From positions 62,001 to 126,000 of the forward strand of contig BDDD01000174.1 in NCBI GenBank assembly GCA_001972305.1: DNA of 64,000 nucleotides. The letters are read 5' to 3'. Of this stretch, positions 1 to 10,041 are shown piece after piece. The position numbers were made by a program, and so were the translations under genes. Position 1 is the stretch's first letter; the number at the start of each line of letters is the position of its first letter. The stretch comes from Cephalotus follicularis. Taxonomy: Eukaryota > Streptophyta > Magnoliopsida > Oxalidales > Cephalotaceae. The notes below the pieces were generated by a model. It searched no databases and was not told where the DNA came from. It saw only the letters and a list, made by a program, of their open reading frames with translations.

Positions 1-603
1 CATGCATATATTTCTATATGTATTTACGGAGTTATTCTTGTACGGTGACCATGCATATATTTTTATATATATGTATATACGGAGATATATTGTGAAAATT
101 ACATGTCATGCTGCATCATTATGCATTCATTCATGATACGCATTACCTTGACCTTAAACTGTAATTCATAAACTTTTCTACTTAGCCGAGTGAGGACAAA
201 AGCTAACCCCTACTGTAACAGATTGATGGAGTGGATATGTTGTGGAGCATGCTTGAAGGCTCAAACAGAAGACTGTGTAGTTTCTCTTTTATTATGTACT
301 GGTTTATGGAACAATGACTTGTAATTCGGATTAATGTAACTTGGATTATTATTGTTATCTCGTTACTGTATTATTTCACGCTCCGTTTATGGGCGATCGA
401 CTTTATGTTGGGCTTTGTTATGAGCTTTTGGGCATCACGTAGTATGGGATGCGTGGTGCGTATTTAAATTCGGCTCAATTATATTATTGCTTCCGCTATC
501 AAAGGTTTTTATTATTTTGGTATTTTTGCATGAGCTGAATTGTCCCGTGTTGATTGCCTTACCACTTTGCATGTTGTCTTAAAATGGAAAACAGGGTTTG
601 ACA
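1..603 (+). mobile_element. LTR 3' part, Tekay-like gypsy (probable solo LTR)
   Basis: This is the downstream part of a gypsy LTR whose start lies left of the window. It shares the order of landmarks with the LTR ending at 48192: a TTAGCC...GGCTAA stem-loop at 181-210, the phrase GTAGTATGGGATGC, GCTTCCGC, and a terminal TTTGACA in place of GTGTGACA. Directly after the last base comes 5S-like sequence rather than a primer-binding site, so this is probably a solo LTR sitting inside a Cassandra-like element. The flanking target duplication cannot be checked because the left end is missing. Confidence 0.7.
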
Positions 604-653
604 AGCGTGCTACGCTTAGGGCAAATCCAGGATGGGTGACCTCCTGGGAAGTC
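604..653 (+). pseudogene. 5S rRNA-derived segment
   Basis: Bases 604-653 match the second half of plant 5S rRNA. AGCGTGCT is at 604-611, followed by a degenerate stretch, and then a 25-base block at 629-653 containing GATGGGTGACCTCCTGGGAA is identical to the plant 5S sequence as I remember it, including box C of the polymerase III promoter. The first half of the gene is absent, so this is not a functional rRNA gene. It is best explained as the 5S part of a Cassandra LTR. Confidence 0.8.
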
Positions 654-780
654 TGACCAATCCATCAATTAGGACAAAACCGTGATGGTCCACGTGGAAA
701 CGCAGATTTTTGGGCACTGTATGCTCTGTGTGGGACAAAAGCGAACAATTTCTCATGTGGTTAAGGATCGGGTCGTTACA
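604..780 (+). mobile_element. Cassandra-like TRIM LTR fragment
   Basis: A short stretch that starts inside a 5S rRNA-like sequence and ends in GGGTCGTTACA, a typical LTR-style CA end. Cassandra elements are small non-autonomous LTR retrotransposons of plants whose LTRs contain a 5S rRNA-derived segment with an internal RNA polymerase III promoter. The 5S segment followed by about 125 bases of unique sequence and a CA end matches that plan. The left part is displaced by the LTR that ends at 603, and I saw no primer-binding site or second LTR. Confidence 0.65.
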
Positions 781-1140
781 TCCCATACCACATGATTCCA
801 TCATTTAATACCATTAAGTCATTGTCAATTGTCCTCGAACGAAGCGTGATCAAAAGTCGATCAACATCGCTAATATATCAGTACAGTAATCCAAAATAAA
901 ACATGTCTCAATACATCGTTTAACATTTATTTTAGTAAATAAAACTCCATCTCCCCTCCGATACGGTCGTGCTTGGGTGATATCCATAACACTGCATCAA
1001 TCTGAAATAGTAGGGGGTTAGCCTTTGTCCTCACTCGGGTAGATTATAAATGTAATTTAGGGTCAATGATAATGAATGTCATGAAATGAATGCACTCATG
1101 ATGCAATACATAATATATCTCTGATACCATTTTGGGAACG
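781..1140 (-). mobile_element. Degenerate LTR fragment (minus)
   Basis: Read on the minus strand, 1018-1050 gives the same anchor seen in several LTRs here (CGAGTGAGGACAAAGGCTAACCCC). It is preceded by a GACCCTAAAT phrase that matches the LTR at 45047-48192 upstream of its own anchor. It is therefore a fragment of a related gypsy LTR in the opposite orientation. Neither end is clear, and 781-880 is not recognisable. TCTCTGATACCA at 1126-1137 resembles a reversed methionine-tRNA primer site, but no convincing LTR border adjoins it. Confidence 0.5.
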
Positions 1141-1925
1141 GAAACTATGAGTAATTTAAAGTGAGATAAATTACTAGGTGAAGTAATAAAAAAATAGTAA
1201 AATTAAGAAATGTAGAAAGATGAAAGCAATAAATGATAGAAATATAATAACTGAATTTAAATACTGAATTGAAATAACTGAAAGTAAATCAATTGAAATG
1301 GTTGTATTTAAAATACTGAATTAAAATGACTAAAATAAAGTAAATTAAGTGCTGAATTTAAATACTGAAGAAGTTAAATGGAAAAGGTACCACGTTATCT
1401 AGCGGTAATCCACCTGATAAATGGATCTTTTTAATACTGAAACTAAATAACTGAATGAATACAAGTTTAAGGCACCACTGTATCAGGCGGTTGAATCGTC
1501 CTTATAGATGAATCTTAAACAAAATTGATTAATGAAATAAAATACTTGAATGAAAATTAACATTCTCCACAATGTCAGACGGATAAACCGATCATGTCGA
1601 TGAATAAGTTAAATAAAATTGTTTTGCTTTTATTCAGGGAATTTTACCGGAATAGTAGCCGGAAAACTCAATGAATAGTGGCCATATCGATGAATAATTA
1701 TCAGAAAACTCAATGAATAGTTAAACAGAACAATACTTAATTGGAAATAGATCACATAAAGTATGTACAAAACTTGATTACATGAAATATTTACATGAAA
1801 ATACTTACTAATTGGTTGCCGGAGCTTACTCTGGAATGGTTACAATACTTGAATACTGGAGGACGGTTGGGGGATGGTTACAAGTATATCCAAATACTTG
1901 TTACAATAATTATGGAATGGTTTTT
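1141..1925. other. AT-rich unassigned stretch
   Basis: No coding region is visible. The first 300 bases are a degenerate AT-rich repeat built around AACTGAATTTAAATACTGAA. From about 1385 there are paired phrases (ACCACGTTATCTAGCGG, ACCACTGTATCAGGCGG) about 90 bases apart, so the stretch contains decayed tandem units. It probably belongs to the LTR that ends at 2251, but I cannot show this. Confidence 0.4.
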
Positions 1926-2251
1926 GACATAGGCAGACTACAGAGGTGAGCCTACAATTTCAGATTGACGAAGGAAAATCGAAGGCTTGTTGCTAAAGCT
2001 GTACTTGAAGGTTATATTTTTAAGGTTGTTGTTGTTGTAATAAGTCATACCCTGTTATGTTATATTACATTCTCAATATGTTTTATATAACTCTGTACTG
2101 TATAAGTTTAAGCATGTAGTATGGGCTACATGTGTATGCTATTCCAAATAATCCAGTATATTTTAATGCTTCCGCAAAGTTTTGAATTTTCAATTATTGG
2201 TAAATACTGGATTAAATGATTAACAATGTGTTAAATAAAGACGGGGTGTGA
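1926..2251 (+). mobile_element. 3' end of a gypsy LTR
   Basis: The sequence runs parallel to the last 340 bases of the solo LTR ending at 10041: CTACAATTTCAGATTGA, then TGTATGGGCTACATG-like and GCTTCCGC phrases, ending GGGGTGTGACA. After the end comes Athila-like LTR sequence that is continuous in type with 11391-11549, so this LTR was inserted into the left LTR of Athila-like A. Its start is not certain and may lie left of the window. Confidence 0.65.
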
Positions 2252-2646
2252 CACTAGTAATGGGGTCGACTATGAAGTGCAGCAGCAGACCAGACTTGGA
2301 TTGTTGAGTAGAGCAAACCATGAAGTGCAGACTAGCGGAGTAGAGAATGTAATCTGGTGCACTCTTAAGCGTTGACGCTTTTAATTAACTAGTCATCTCT
2401 TTATAGATAGGCGTTGACGCTTAGAATGAACACGTCGACGCTTTGCTAGCAACTTCTGCAGAACTAGTCAATTTTAAAGCTTTAATCTTTTTATCTTCAA
2501 TTTGCACCAATTTGACAAGTATTTATGCACTTTGATGATTTTGCTTTTGTACTTGAAAATCAATAAAACACAACCAAAGTAGTTTGTTTCAAGCATAAAA
2601 ACATAATAATTAAATCCCTAAAAATAACATATTTCCATGCTAAACA
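2252..2646 (-). repeat. Left (3') LTR of Athila-like A, partial
   Basis: Read on the minus strand the LTR begins TGTTTAGCATGG at 2646, matching the TGTTTAGCATAA start of the Athila-like LTRs at 21792 and 27884. The distal part (2258-2410) matches 11396-11549 of the element's other LTR, including the repeated CAGACCAGACT phrase. It carries M1 palindromes (for example GCGTTGACGCTT at 2368-2380 and CGTCGACGCTTT near 2430). Confidence 0.75.
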
Positions 2647-2661
2647 AATACCCTCATACTT
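2647..2661 (-). promoter_or_regulatory. Polypurine tract of Athila-like A
   Basis: On the minus strand the sequence is AAGTATGAGGGTATT immediately before the LTR start TGTTTAGC. The sister element has AAGTATGGGGGTATT at 27869-27883 in the same place. This is the expected site for plus-strand priming. Confidence 0.7.
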
Positions 2662-3839
2662 AAACGTTGCTTGTCCTCACGCAAATGAAACGAAAAAGAA
2701 AACAAAAACAAAAACAAAAACCATAACTCACTTTCGTAGAAATCACGATTGTATTTAGCATATGCAACAAGCCTTTAAACCCCTAAGTGTCCCTAGTGGA
2801 CGATTTTTGTCTCGTGAGTGTTTTCAGCGAATCAACACACAAAATTCAGTTCATCATAACTTTGCTAGTAGGCAAAATGTATCTCCGCTTATAAATTTAT
2901 AGGCACCCCCATACTTGAATTTTATTATCTTGCTCTAAGTTCTAGAATCATAACACATCTCAATTAAGGAGTCTTACTAAATTTTTCTGTTATTCCACAT
3001 TATTTACAAGTCAAGATATGCATTCTCAGAAGCATAAAATCCTACTTTGGAGTTAGACAAAGAACTTTAGCACTCACATATTTATTTTTTTCTTTTATTT
3101 CTTTATATCATTGAACTCATTCATCCACTACTGTTAGTTTGAATGACATGGATGGAGCATACACCAGAGACCCAAATTACTAAGTAGCGTCAGATTTTAC
3201 AATAATTTGCATATGAGATCAATGAAATTTTTACCAACTAAAATTCGTGCAATGTCTTAGCCTCTTAAGCTTTCTATAAGACCGATGTAGCGAGTTTTGG
3301 ACAGTTACTCTCAAGCCGGTTGGCTTTAAGGAATTAGGTGTAGAACACCCGTAAGGCTTACTTACTCAAATAAAATAGGCTACAGACCAAGACTAAATTC
3401 AAAGAGGTAAAATAGATATATATATATTTTCTTTTCTCTTCTTTTTTTTATATGTAATAACATCAATTCTTTATCCTCTTTCTTACTAAGATTTATGAAC
3501 CCCTAAAGACACATATGATCAGTCTCTTTTTTATTCATTTATATTTGCACAAATCCTACCTTGAGATGTATTCCTTTTCTTTTCCTTGAAAACAAATATT
3601 TTTATTATTTCTCATATGGGGTTTCTATTATTTCTAAGTGCATCAACATTTACTCCTACTTTCAAAATTAAAATGAACTTTGGTACTAAAGCCCCCCGCG
3701 CGCGCATACTAAAAGTTTCATTGTCTACAATGCACTAAAAATCGACTATAGAAATAACAATGAATGATCAACAAATATATGTGAAGCAATGCAATAAATA
3801 AAATAACAAATAAGGGTAGGGTTTACCGAATATGATCAT
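2662..3839 (-). other. 3' untranslated region of Athila-like A
   Basis: About 1.2 kb of AT-rich sequence without a coding frame. It is collinear with 26640-27868 of Athila-like 2: both contain GGTGTTCTACACCTA-type and CTTAAGAGGCTAAGAC-type phrases. CCCCCCGCGCGCGC near 3690 stands where the sister copy has a second G-run (TATTGGGGGGTTTAG near 26758). The long untranslated tail is therefore a property of the family and not host DNA. Confidence 0.65.
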
Positions 3840-5010
3840 GGAGGCTCGAAATAAAGAGGCTCATGAAGATCCATCACCTCTTCCACTGATGCAGCAGAAA
3901 CTCTAAAAACTTCTTCAACTGCTGTCCATTCACCTTAAAAGCGTCTCCAATACCTTGCTTAAAAAGCTTAAACACACAATGTGAGAAAAAAAAATTTACA
4001 ATATAAGAACCATCCTAACGGGATCTCCACCAATAAAATCCATCAAGAACACCGTAATGGTTATGGCCAGCCAGCCAGTCAAACATTTGATCAAGGAGAA
4101 TGCACACCCTCCATCCTGTTTGGACCTTAATAGGCCAAAAACTAGTTCGAGGATGGTAAGGAGTTGCGAGTTTATGAGCGAAATGGGATAGACGATCCCA
4201 TTGACTATCCGAGATGGGATAAATAATCTCATTGCCCAGTTAACTCAAAATTTCCTTTTGGTTGGCTTCCACATCCTCGAATTCCTTCATACTTTCATTG
4301 AAGCTTCTATCAAAGTCTATGTGAAAGTACGTTTGGTCAAGCATGGCAATGGTCGAAGTGGGATTAATGATCCCATTTTCAGCCATGTTAACATTTCCAT
4401 TTGGATGGCTTACACATCCTCTAATTCCCTCATACACTCATTGAAGTTTCTATCAAAATTAATGTTAAAGGACGTGTCAATGGTGTCAAGAATAAAATGT
4501 ATCAGGTAGACTTCATCAAAGTTAGTTGGATGCTTTCCCAAACGGAAGATGTTAAAGTCCATTGACGACTTTCCAAAACTCAACTTCATAAGACCATTTT
4601 GGTAATTAATCAAAGCATTACTAGTGGCCAAGAATGGTCTACTAAGGATAACTGGGATTTGATCTTCGATTTTCGCAATAGGCTTGGTATCTAAAATGAC
4701 AAAGTCGATAGGAAAGAAAAACTCTCCAACCTTGATTAAAACATCTTCAAGTTTCCCTCTCAGTACTTTCACCAATCTATCCGCCAGTTACAAAGTCATA
4801 CTGGTCGGGTGAAGCTCTCCTAAACCTAGCTGCTCATATACTGAAGATGGCAACAGATTCACACTTGCTCCTAAATCGAGAAAATCATGTTCAATTTTGG
4901 TGTTGCCGATTACACAAGAGATTATCGGGCAGCTAGGATCTTTGTACTTTTGTACCTTTGGTTGCGAAAGTATAGCACTGATATTGGTTGCCAAGAAAGC
5001 TTTTTTCGGG
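3840..5010 (-). pseudogene. Protease and C-terminal tail of Athila-like A (broken)
   Basis: Minus strand. About 4400-5000 encodes a retropepsin-like region: a DLGASVNLLP phrase stands at the active-site position, and GRPFLA lies further on. This is the arrangement usual in Athila/Tat elements. About 3840-4400 encodes a tail with repeated LDQTYF...DFDRSFNE-type blocks. The same tail is better preserved at 25800-26630. No reverse transcriptase follows. Several breaks are present. Confidence 0.75.
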
Positions 5011-6780
5011 GTCTGAAGGATCCTCTTTTAGTGCATAAGTCTTTTAGGACTTTTGCATAAGAGGGCACCTGAGTAATTGCATCAAGTAATGGAAGATTGA
5101 TTTGGACGTGTTTAAACATTTCTATGATCTTTTCCATCGTCAGAGCTTTCTTATTTTGTTGCAATCTCTTTGGGAAAGGAATTGCGGGAACGTATGTGCG
5201 TTCAAGTATTTCCGCTGTTTGTTCCTTATTCTCTTCCTCTAATTCTTCCCTAGATTATTCTTATGCGCTTAAATTTGTTGGTTGCACAGAGGAGTCAACC
5301 AACTGCTCACTGAAATTTTTGGTTGTATCCGCTGGTTGGTATTCGTTTCCACTCCTCAGGGAAAAAACTTGTTTTAATGGGCCCGAGGAGGAAGAGGAGC
5401 CTTGCGGATTCCTTGTCGGTTGGGTGTGAGCGGGATGGTTCATGGAAGACCTTGGATTCAGGTCTGGCTGGGAAGGCATCTTTCCTTTCTCTCTTTCTTA
5501 AAGAGAAGAAGCGAGCTGGGAGATTTTCTTCTCCATTTTATGCTGACTAGTCATCACAGTGCTCATGAGAACCTCCATATTCTTTTCCAGAGAAGAAATC
5601 CTAGAGGCATCTACTGGCTCGTACAACAGTCCAAGTGATTGTTGATTTTGAAATGATTGTTGTGGAAAGGGAGGATGGACGTTAATGGAAGATTGAGGAA
5701 ACCTTTGGAAGGTCTGCTGAGGCGCAGACTGACCAGAGAAGCTCGAAGGGTGGCCAGAAAAATTTGAAGGTCCTCTTTGGTTTTGCCCTTGAGTCCATGA
5801 GAAGTTTTGATGATTTCTACAACCCGAATTGTAAATATTACTATACGGGTTTTATTGATTCATAGCGGCTATTAGGCTACATTCTCAGGAGAGTATTGAT
5901 TTTCATAGTAGCTCGGGCATTCTTCCATAACATGACCTGATGATACAAACCAAGAACACATTGGGGTGCTCTGGTTTATGTGATTCGCTTGCTCGAGGCC
6001 CCTAACTATCGACTCTAGTATCTTGAGGAGGCTGTCTAACTGTGCCTCCTTCGACACTGATCCTTCTATAGCATATTCCTTACTCAATAGAGCTCTCTCC
6101 ATCAATTGAGTGGATTACCACTCCCTAGTTCACTCCCCTAAATCTAGCAAGAAATTCCAAGCCTCATTTTCATCGCTATACGAGGTGAACCCATTAGGAC
6201 ACATCGATTTAACCAATTGCTTGGTCTGGTAATAGATGCCTTCATAGGTGAATTGGCATAAATTCCAAGTGTTCAAACCGTGATGAGGACACTCTAAGAG
6301 GAGGTATTTAAGTATTTCCATACTCCTAGAGAATGATTCGTTGGGTCTCTGATGAAACTGGAGAATGTCGTTCCTAAGCTTATTGGTTTTATGGAGAGGA
6401 AAGAATTTCTTTAAGAACAACACTGTGAATTGATCCCATGTAGAGATGGACCCAATGGGCAAACTATAGATCCACCTCTTAGCTCAATGTTTGAGAGAAA
6501 AATTGATAAATCACAATTTGATCACATCATCTGAGAGTTGCTGGAGTTTCATGAGGGCACATACCTCTTTGAACTCGCGAAGGAAGGGATATGCATCCTC
6601 ATTTGGCAGACCATGACAGTGAGGGAGCATGCTAATGAACGGGGATTTCCACTCAAAGTTGTCACCCTGAGGTGCAGGCAACTGGATACAGCATGGTTGC
6701 GCTATCCTTGCAGGATAGAACCTATCATGCAGAGTTTTGATTGGTCGTTCATCCGTCATGTTTGCTTATTCATTAATTCG
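5011..6780 (-). pseudogene. gag of Athila-like A (broken)
   Basis: Minus strand. The start region (about 6500-6760) reads RPIKTLHDRFYPARIAQP, followed by a GLPNEDAYPFLREF-like segment. The region 6130-6460 includes the Athila gag signature STWDQFTVLFLKKFFP and ECPHHGLNTW. A CCHC-type zinc-knuckle region lies near 5900-5960. A glutamine/proline-rich linker (5260-5860) joins gag to protease. The sequence clearly corresponds to the gag at 23427-24560 of the sister element. Several breaks, not functional. Confidence 0.8.
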
Positions 6781-7157
6781 TTCAAGATGATTATTTGGAC
6801 CATGCACCAAATCAGTCATAAACTAAACAGAGTAGGCCACTCACTAGCACAGACCAGACCACTCGTGAATTAATTTTGAGCACGTCAGACCACTCGTTAA
6901 AGTTTATGCAATCAATCGTTAAAGTTTATTAAGGCAGACCACGTGTGAAACACAAACCACTCATTAAGGCAAAGAATCCGACCAGAGAACGTAAATTAAA
7001 CACAGAGAACACTAAGGCAGAGAATTAAGTCAGACTAGAGAACTCATTTTTTTTACTTAAATAAAACTGAAGCTTATACAGAGAATTAACTGAGTTAGAG
7101 GTTATTAAAAATACTACAAATCAGTTGAATAAATTAAAGCTAATCTAAAACGTTGTT

Positions 7158-7175
7158 TCCCTGACAACGATGCCA
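7158..7175 (-). promoter_or_regulatory. Primer-binding site of Athila-like A (tRNA-Asp type)
   Basis: On the minus strand this reads TGGCATCGTTGTCAGGGA, close to the TGGCGCCGTTGCCGGGGA that pairs with the 3' end of plant tRNA-Asp and is usual in Athila elements. It lies a few bases from the LTR border at 7182. Confidence 0.7.
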
Positions 7176-7181
7176 AAAACT

Positions 7182-7305
7182 TGTTCACAAATTTTGAGAA
7201 GAATTAAATTTACACCGCAAGTGGACGGTTGTGCAGTAACGGATCGAACGCTATGAAACAAGTTAAATCAATTTTAATTTATCCAACCTAGGCGAAGTAT
7301 GCAAA
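7182..7305 (-). repeat. Right (5') LTR of Athila-like A, first piece
   Basis: Starts TGTTCACAAATTTT next to the primer-binding site. It contains ACCGCAAGTGGACGG and CCAACCTAGGCGAAGTAT, reversed counterparts of phrases at the end of the LTR of Athila-like 2 (near 22985 and 23050). It stops at the duplicated target GCAAA (7301-7305) of the solo LTR. Confidence 0.75.
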
Positions 7306-7477
7306 TGTAATAACCGCAAATTTAATTCGTGTACATTGTAAAATTGATTAATAAAATGTGCACTCATTTGAATTTAATGTTCACTTATCATAAAGATTGT
7401 GGTTGGTAATTGTTTGGGATGAATGGAGATGCAATTTGGTGGAAATCAAACTTAAGAAACCCTAAAATAACCCTTGA

Positions 7478-7606
7478 CAGCCGACTACCACAAGGGGGAA
7501 GTCGACTGCCTGGTTTATGAAGGGGAAACCGACTGTCACAGGGGAGCAGTCGACTGCCCAATGCGTGTGGTGGACAGTCGACTGGCCAATGCATCCAGTC
7601 GACTGT
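7478..7606. repeat. M3 palindrome array (CAGTCGACTG), first
   Basis: Six copies of CAGTCGACTG or one-mismatch forms in about 125 bases (for example AAGTCGACTG, ACCGACTGT, CAGTCGACTG), spaced roughly 18-25 bases. It lies about 180 bases inside the solo LTR. The motif is its own reverse complement, so it is strand-neutral. Confidence 0.9.
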
Positions 7607-8635
7607 AATAGCACAGAATAGGCACCTGGAAGACGCTGTGATAGTGATGCCATGTGTTCAAACGGTGACATGCATGGGAACTACGTGTCACCAGCTGCCA
7701 TGACATGCAAGGGGAGTGCCTTGCATGCCCTCTATCCACTCATCAAAGATTGCAGACCTGCAACCTGCAAAATTGAAGAGAAAGGGGTAAGAAAGAGGTG
7801 CATGTGAGAGAGAGAAGAAATGGAGAAAGGCTGAGTTATGGCTCTGGCGAATTCGAGATTCCTGAACCCTTATATCAACTGCTAACACTGTGTGAGAGTG
7901 TTAGAAAACACTGGTGATTGAGGAGAACTGCTGGAGCTTGCATTGAGGATTTAGGAAGCTCAAGAAGGAACTTTGAAGCTTTGGTCTCTTGGTAAGTTCT
8001 CAATCTGAATTCTCTGTCGTTATGGTGATAATGTAACTAGGAGAATGTTGGATACCTTCTGTTAACATAATTAAAGATAACAGATTCTAGAATTGAAATG
8101 GAAATTGGTAATTGGATTAAGTGGAAATGATGACTATAACCTCTAGATTGGATTATAGTTGATGTTAAGGTCAAGATATGCTCACTGGTTCCCTAAATGT
8201 ATATATGCATCTTCTGTCAACACACATTAGGATCAAGAATCCAAGATTGAATAATAGTTGACATAGAATGCAAGGAAGTTGTTAAATGGAAGTTAAAACT
8301 TAGGGAACTTGATGATTAAGCTACTATTGCTTGTAACTGTTATGGGTACTACTGAAACCTACTGTTACTGATGCATGTATCCATAAACATGCATGTTTAG
8401 ATTATAATCTGCTGGATTGAAAGATTGTTGGTGAAAGTGACTTGGGGAACTCAAAGAGAAAGGTCAAACTCAATTGATCTTGGGATAGCATTTGAGGTAG
8501 GGGTAGTGATATGTTATGGAAGATATATTGTGCATGTCATGTATGTTCATTTTCTGCATTGTTACATGCCTTGATTGTATTGAAATTGGACATGGAATTG
8601 CATACAAACTGCCACTGCCTGCACTTTCTGGGCAG

Positions 8636-8757
8636 AAGCAGTCGACTGTTCATAATTGCAGTCGACTGCTCAACCTATCCAGTCGACTGCCAAGGCAAAG
8701 CAGTCGACTACTCAACCAAAGTAGTCGACTATTCTTGAGGGCAGTCGACTGTTTTGG
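8636..8757. repeat. M3 palindrome array (CAGTCGACTG), second
   Basis: Six copies, four of them perfect CAGTCGACTG and two GTAGTCGACTA forms, every 17-22 bases. The CTCAACCTATCCAG spacer resembles CTCAATCCATCC in the M3 array of the LTR at 45047 (near 46755). It lies about 1.3 kb into the solo LTR, well separated from the first array. Confidence 0.9.
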
Positions 8758-9677
8758 GTAGAAATTGCATACCATTGATTGAATTGCTACTGTTTTGAAT
8801 TGTTATTGAATTGTATATGCTACCACCACCTAGTATATACTGTTTGATGTTATTTAACATCGCTACTACTGATATTTCAACGATCGAACGAACTATGTGC
8901 TATATGCACAATTTATGGTTTAAACACCTATTTCAAATAAAAAAAAACTATTATTACAAGAAACTACTGATTTATCAACTACTGTTTATCACCTACTGTT
9001 TCATATTCTAATGATTGAATCAACTATGTGCTATATGCACAATACATGATATTAACTATCATTCCCAAATGAACACTTACTGTTTAAAAAGGAACTACTG
9101 ATTTTCCTCCTACATGAGAGGTACCTACTGTTTTGTTTCCTCATCTGGAAACCACTACTGTACTGATATCGTTTTCCTCATATGAGACGTACGATCACTG
9201 AAATGTTATATGTTTCTAAAGAAACCACTGTCATTGCATATTGATGGTATATGTAATATTATTATGAAATGCTTGAATTGTTTGTCTATGATTATTGCCA
9301 GTAGTCGTGTGATGGTTGCGGTCACCGACTACGGTAGGATCCTGGGTGCCAGGAGTTGGCCAACGATTCCCCAAATGTTTGCCTTGCAGAACTTACTGTT
9401 AAACTGCCAGCCAACGCCGGTAGTAAATGTTACCTACCTGTCATCTTCGGAGTGAAGGTGATAGTTAGGTGGTGCACCGTTGGTGCTAGGAGTTAGCGAC
9501 CGATGACAGACAAACCACTGTATGAATTGATTGTACCCTTGTGCGGTATCTTTGCATATGAACTGTTTATGGCCACTTGACATGATTGCTTATATATTGG
9601 CACATTGAAATGTTATTTTATATAAAATGTCATACATGTTGCATTCATATATTCCTTAGCATGCATTATCTTCGTAC

Positions 9678-9707
9678 TTAGCCAAGTGAGGACAACGGCT
9701 AACCCCT
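9678..9707 (+). promoter_or_regulatory. Conserved LTR stem-loop
   Basis: TTAGCC and GGCTAA form an inverted repeat around a 14-base loop. Matching stem-loops stand about 340-440 bases before the 3' end in the LTRs at 1-603, 45047-48192, 50758-52496 and 58995-61476. It is probably an RNA structure in the transcript, perhaps near the end of the R region. The function is inferred. Confidence 0.55.
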
Positions 9708-10041
9708 ACAATTTCAGATTGAGCGAAGACGTTGGAGTTGCCGCTGAAGCTTGGAGAGCTTCTACTTTCGGTTGAAGGTTGTTATTTCCTTTTATGTTAT
9801 GTATTGAACGGTTCATACCCCGTTGCTATCGTACTTCCTTATGTAAGGATAATCATGTTAAATTACCTGCACGTAGTATGGGCTGCATGCGGATGACTTG
9901 TGATTTATATTCCGGCTTATTGACTGCTTCCGCATATTATTTAATGAACTGTTGAATGAAATGCTGGAATATTATGTTTAATTATGATATCACCATATAT
10001 GCTTGTCTTAATGTTAAGGAACCAAAAAATGGGGTGTGACA

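Larger units (their letters stand above)
7306..10041 (+). mobile_element. Solo LTR, Tekay-like gypsy, 2.7 kb
   Basis: Begins TGTAATAACCGCAAATTT, like the TGTAAAGCCCCGAATTT start at 50758, and ends GGGGTGTGACA. It is bordered by perfect 5-base duplications GCAAA (7301-7305 and 10042-10046). The flanks on both sides are Athila-like LTR, and no internal region or primer site adjoins, so it is a solo LTR left by recombination between two LTRs. It has two arrays of CAGTCGACTG palindromes, a cluster of CTACTGTTT words, and a TTAGCC...GGCTAA stem-loop near its 3' end. Confidence 0.9.

Noticed and set aside
604-653. Functional 5S rRNA gene
   Set aside because: Only the second half is present, interrupted by an unrelated stretch at 612-628, with no tandem array nearby.
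616-804. Short minus-strand frame over the 5S-like segment
   Set aside because: It covers non-coding 5S-derived and Cassandra-like sequence; it is a chance frame.
1126-1137. TCTCTGATACCA as a reversed primer-binding site of another element
   Set aside because: The bases next to it do not form an LTR end that I can match elsewhere, and the word is short enough to occur by chance in LTR-rich DNA.
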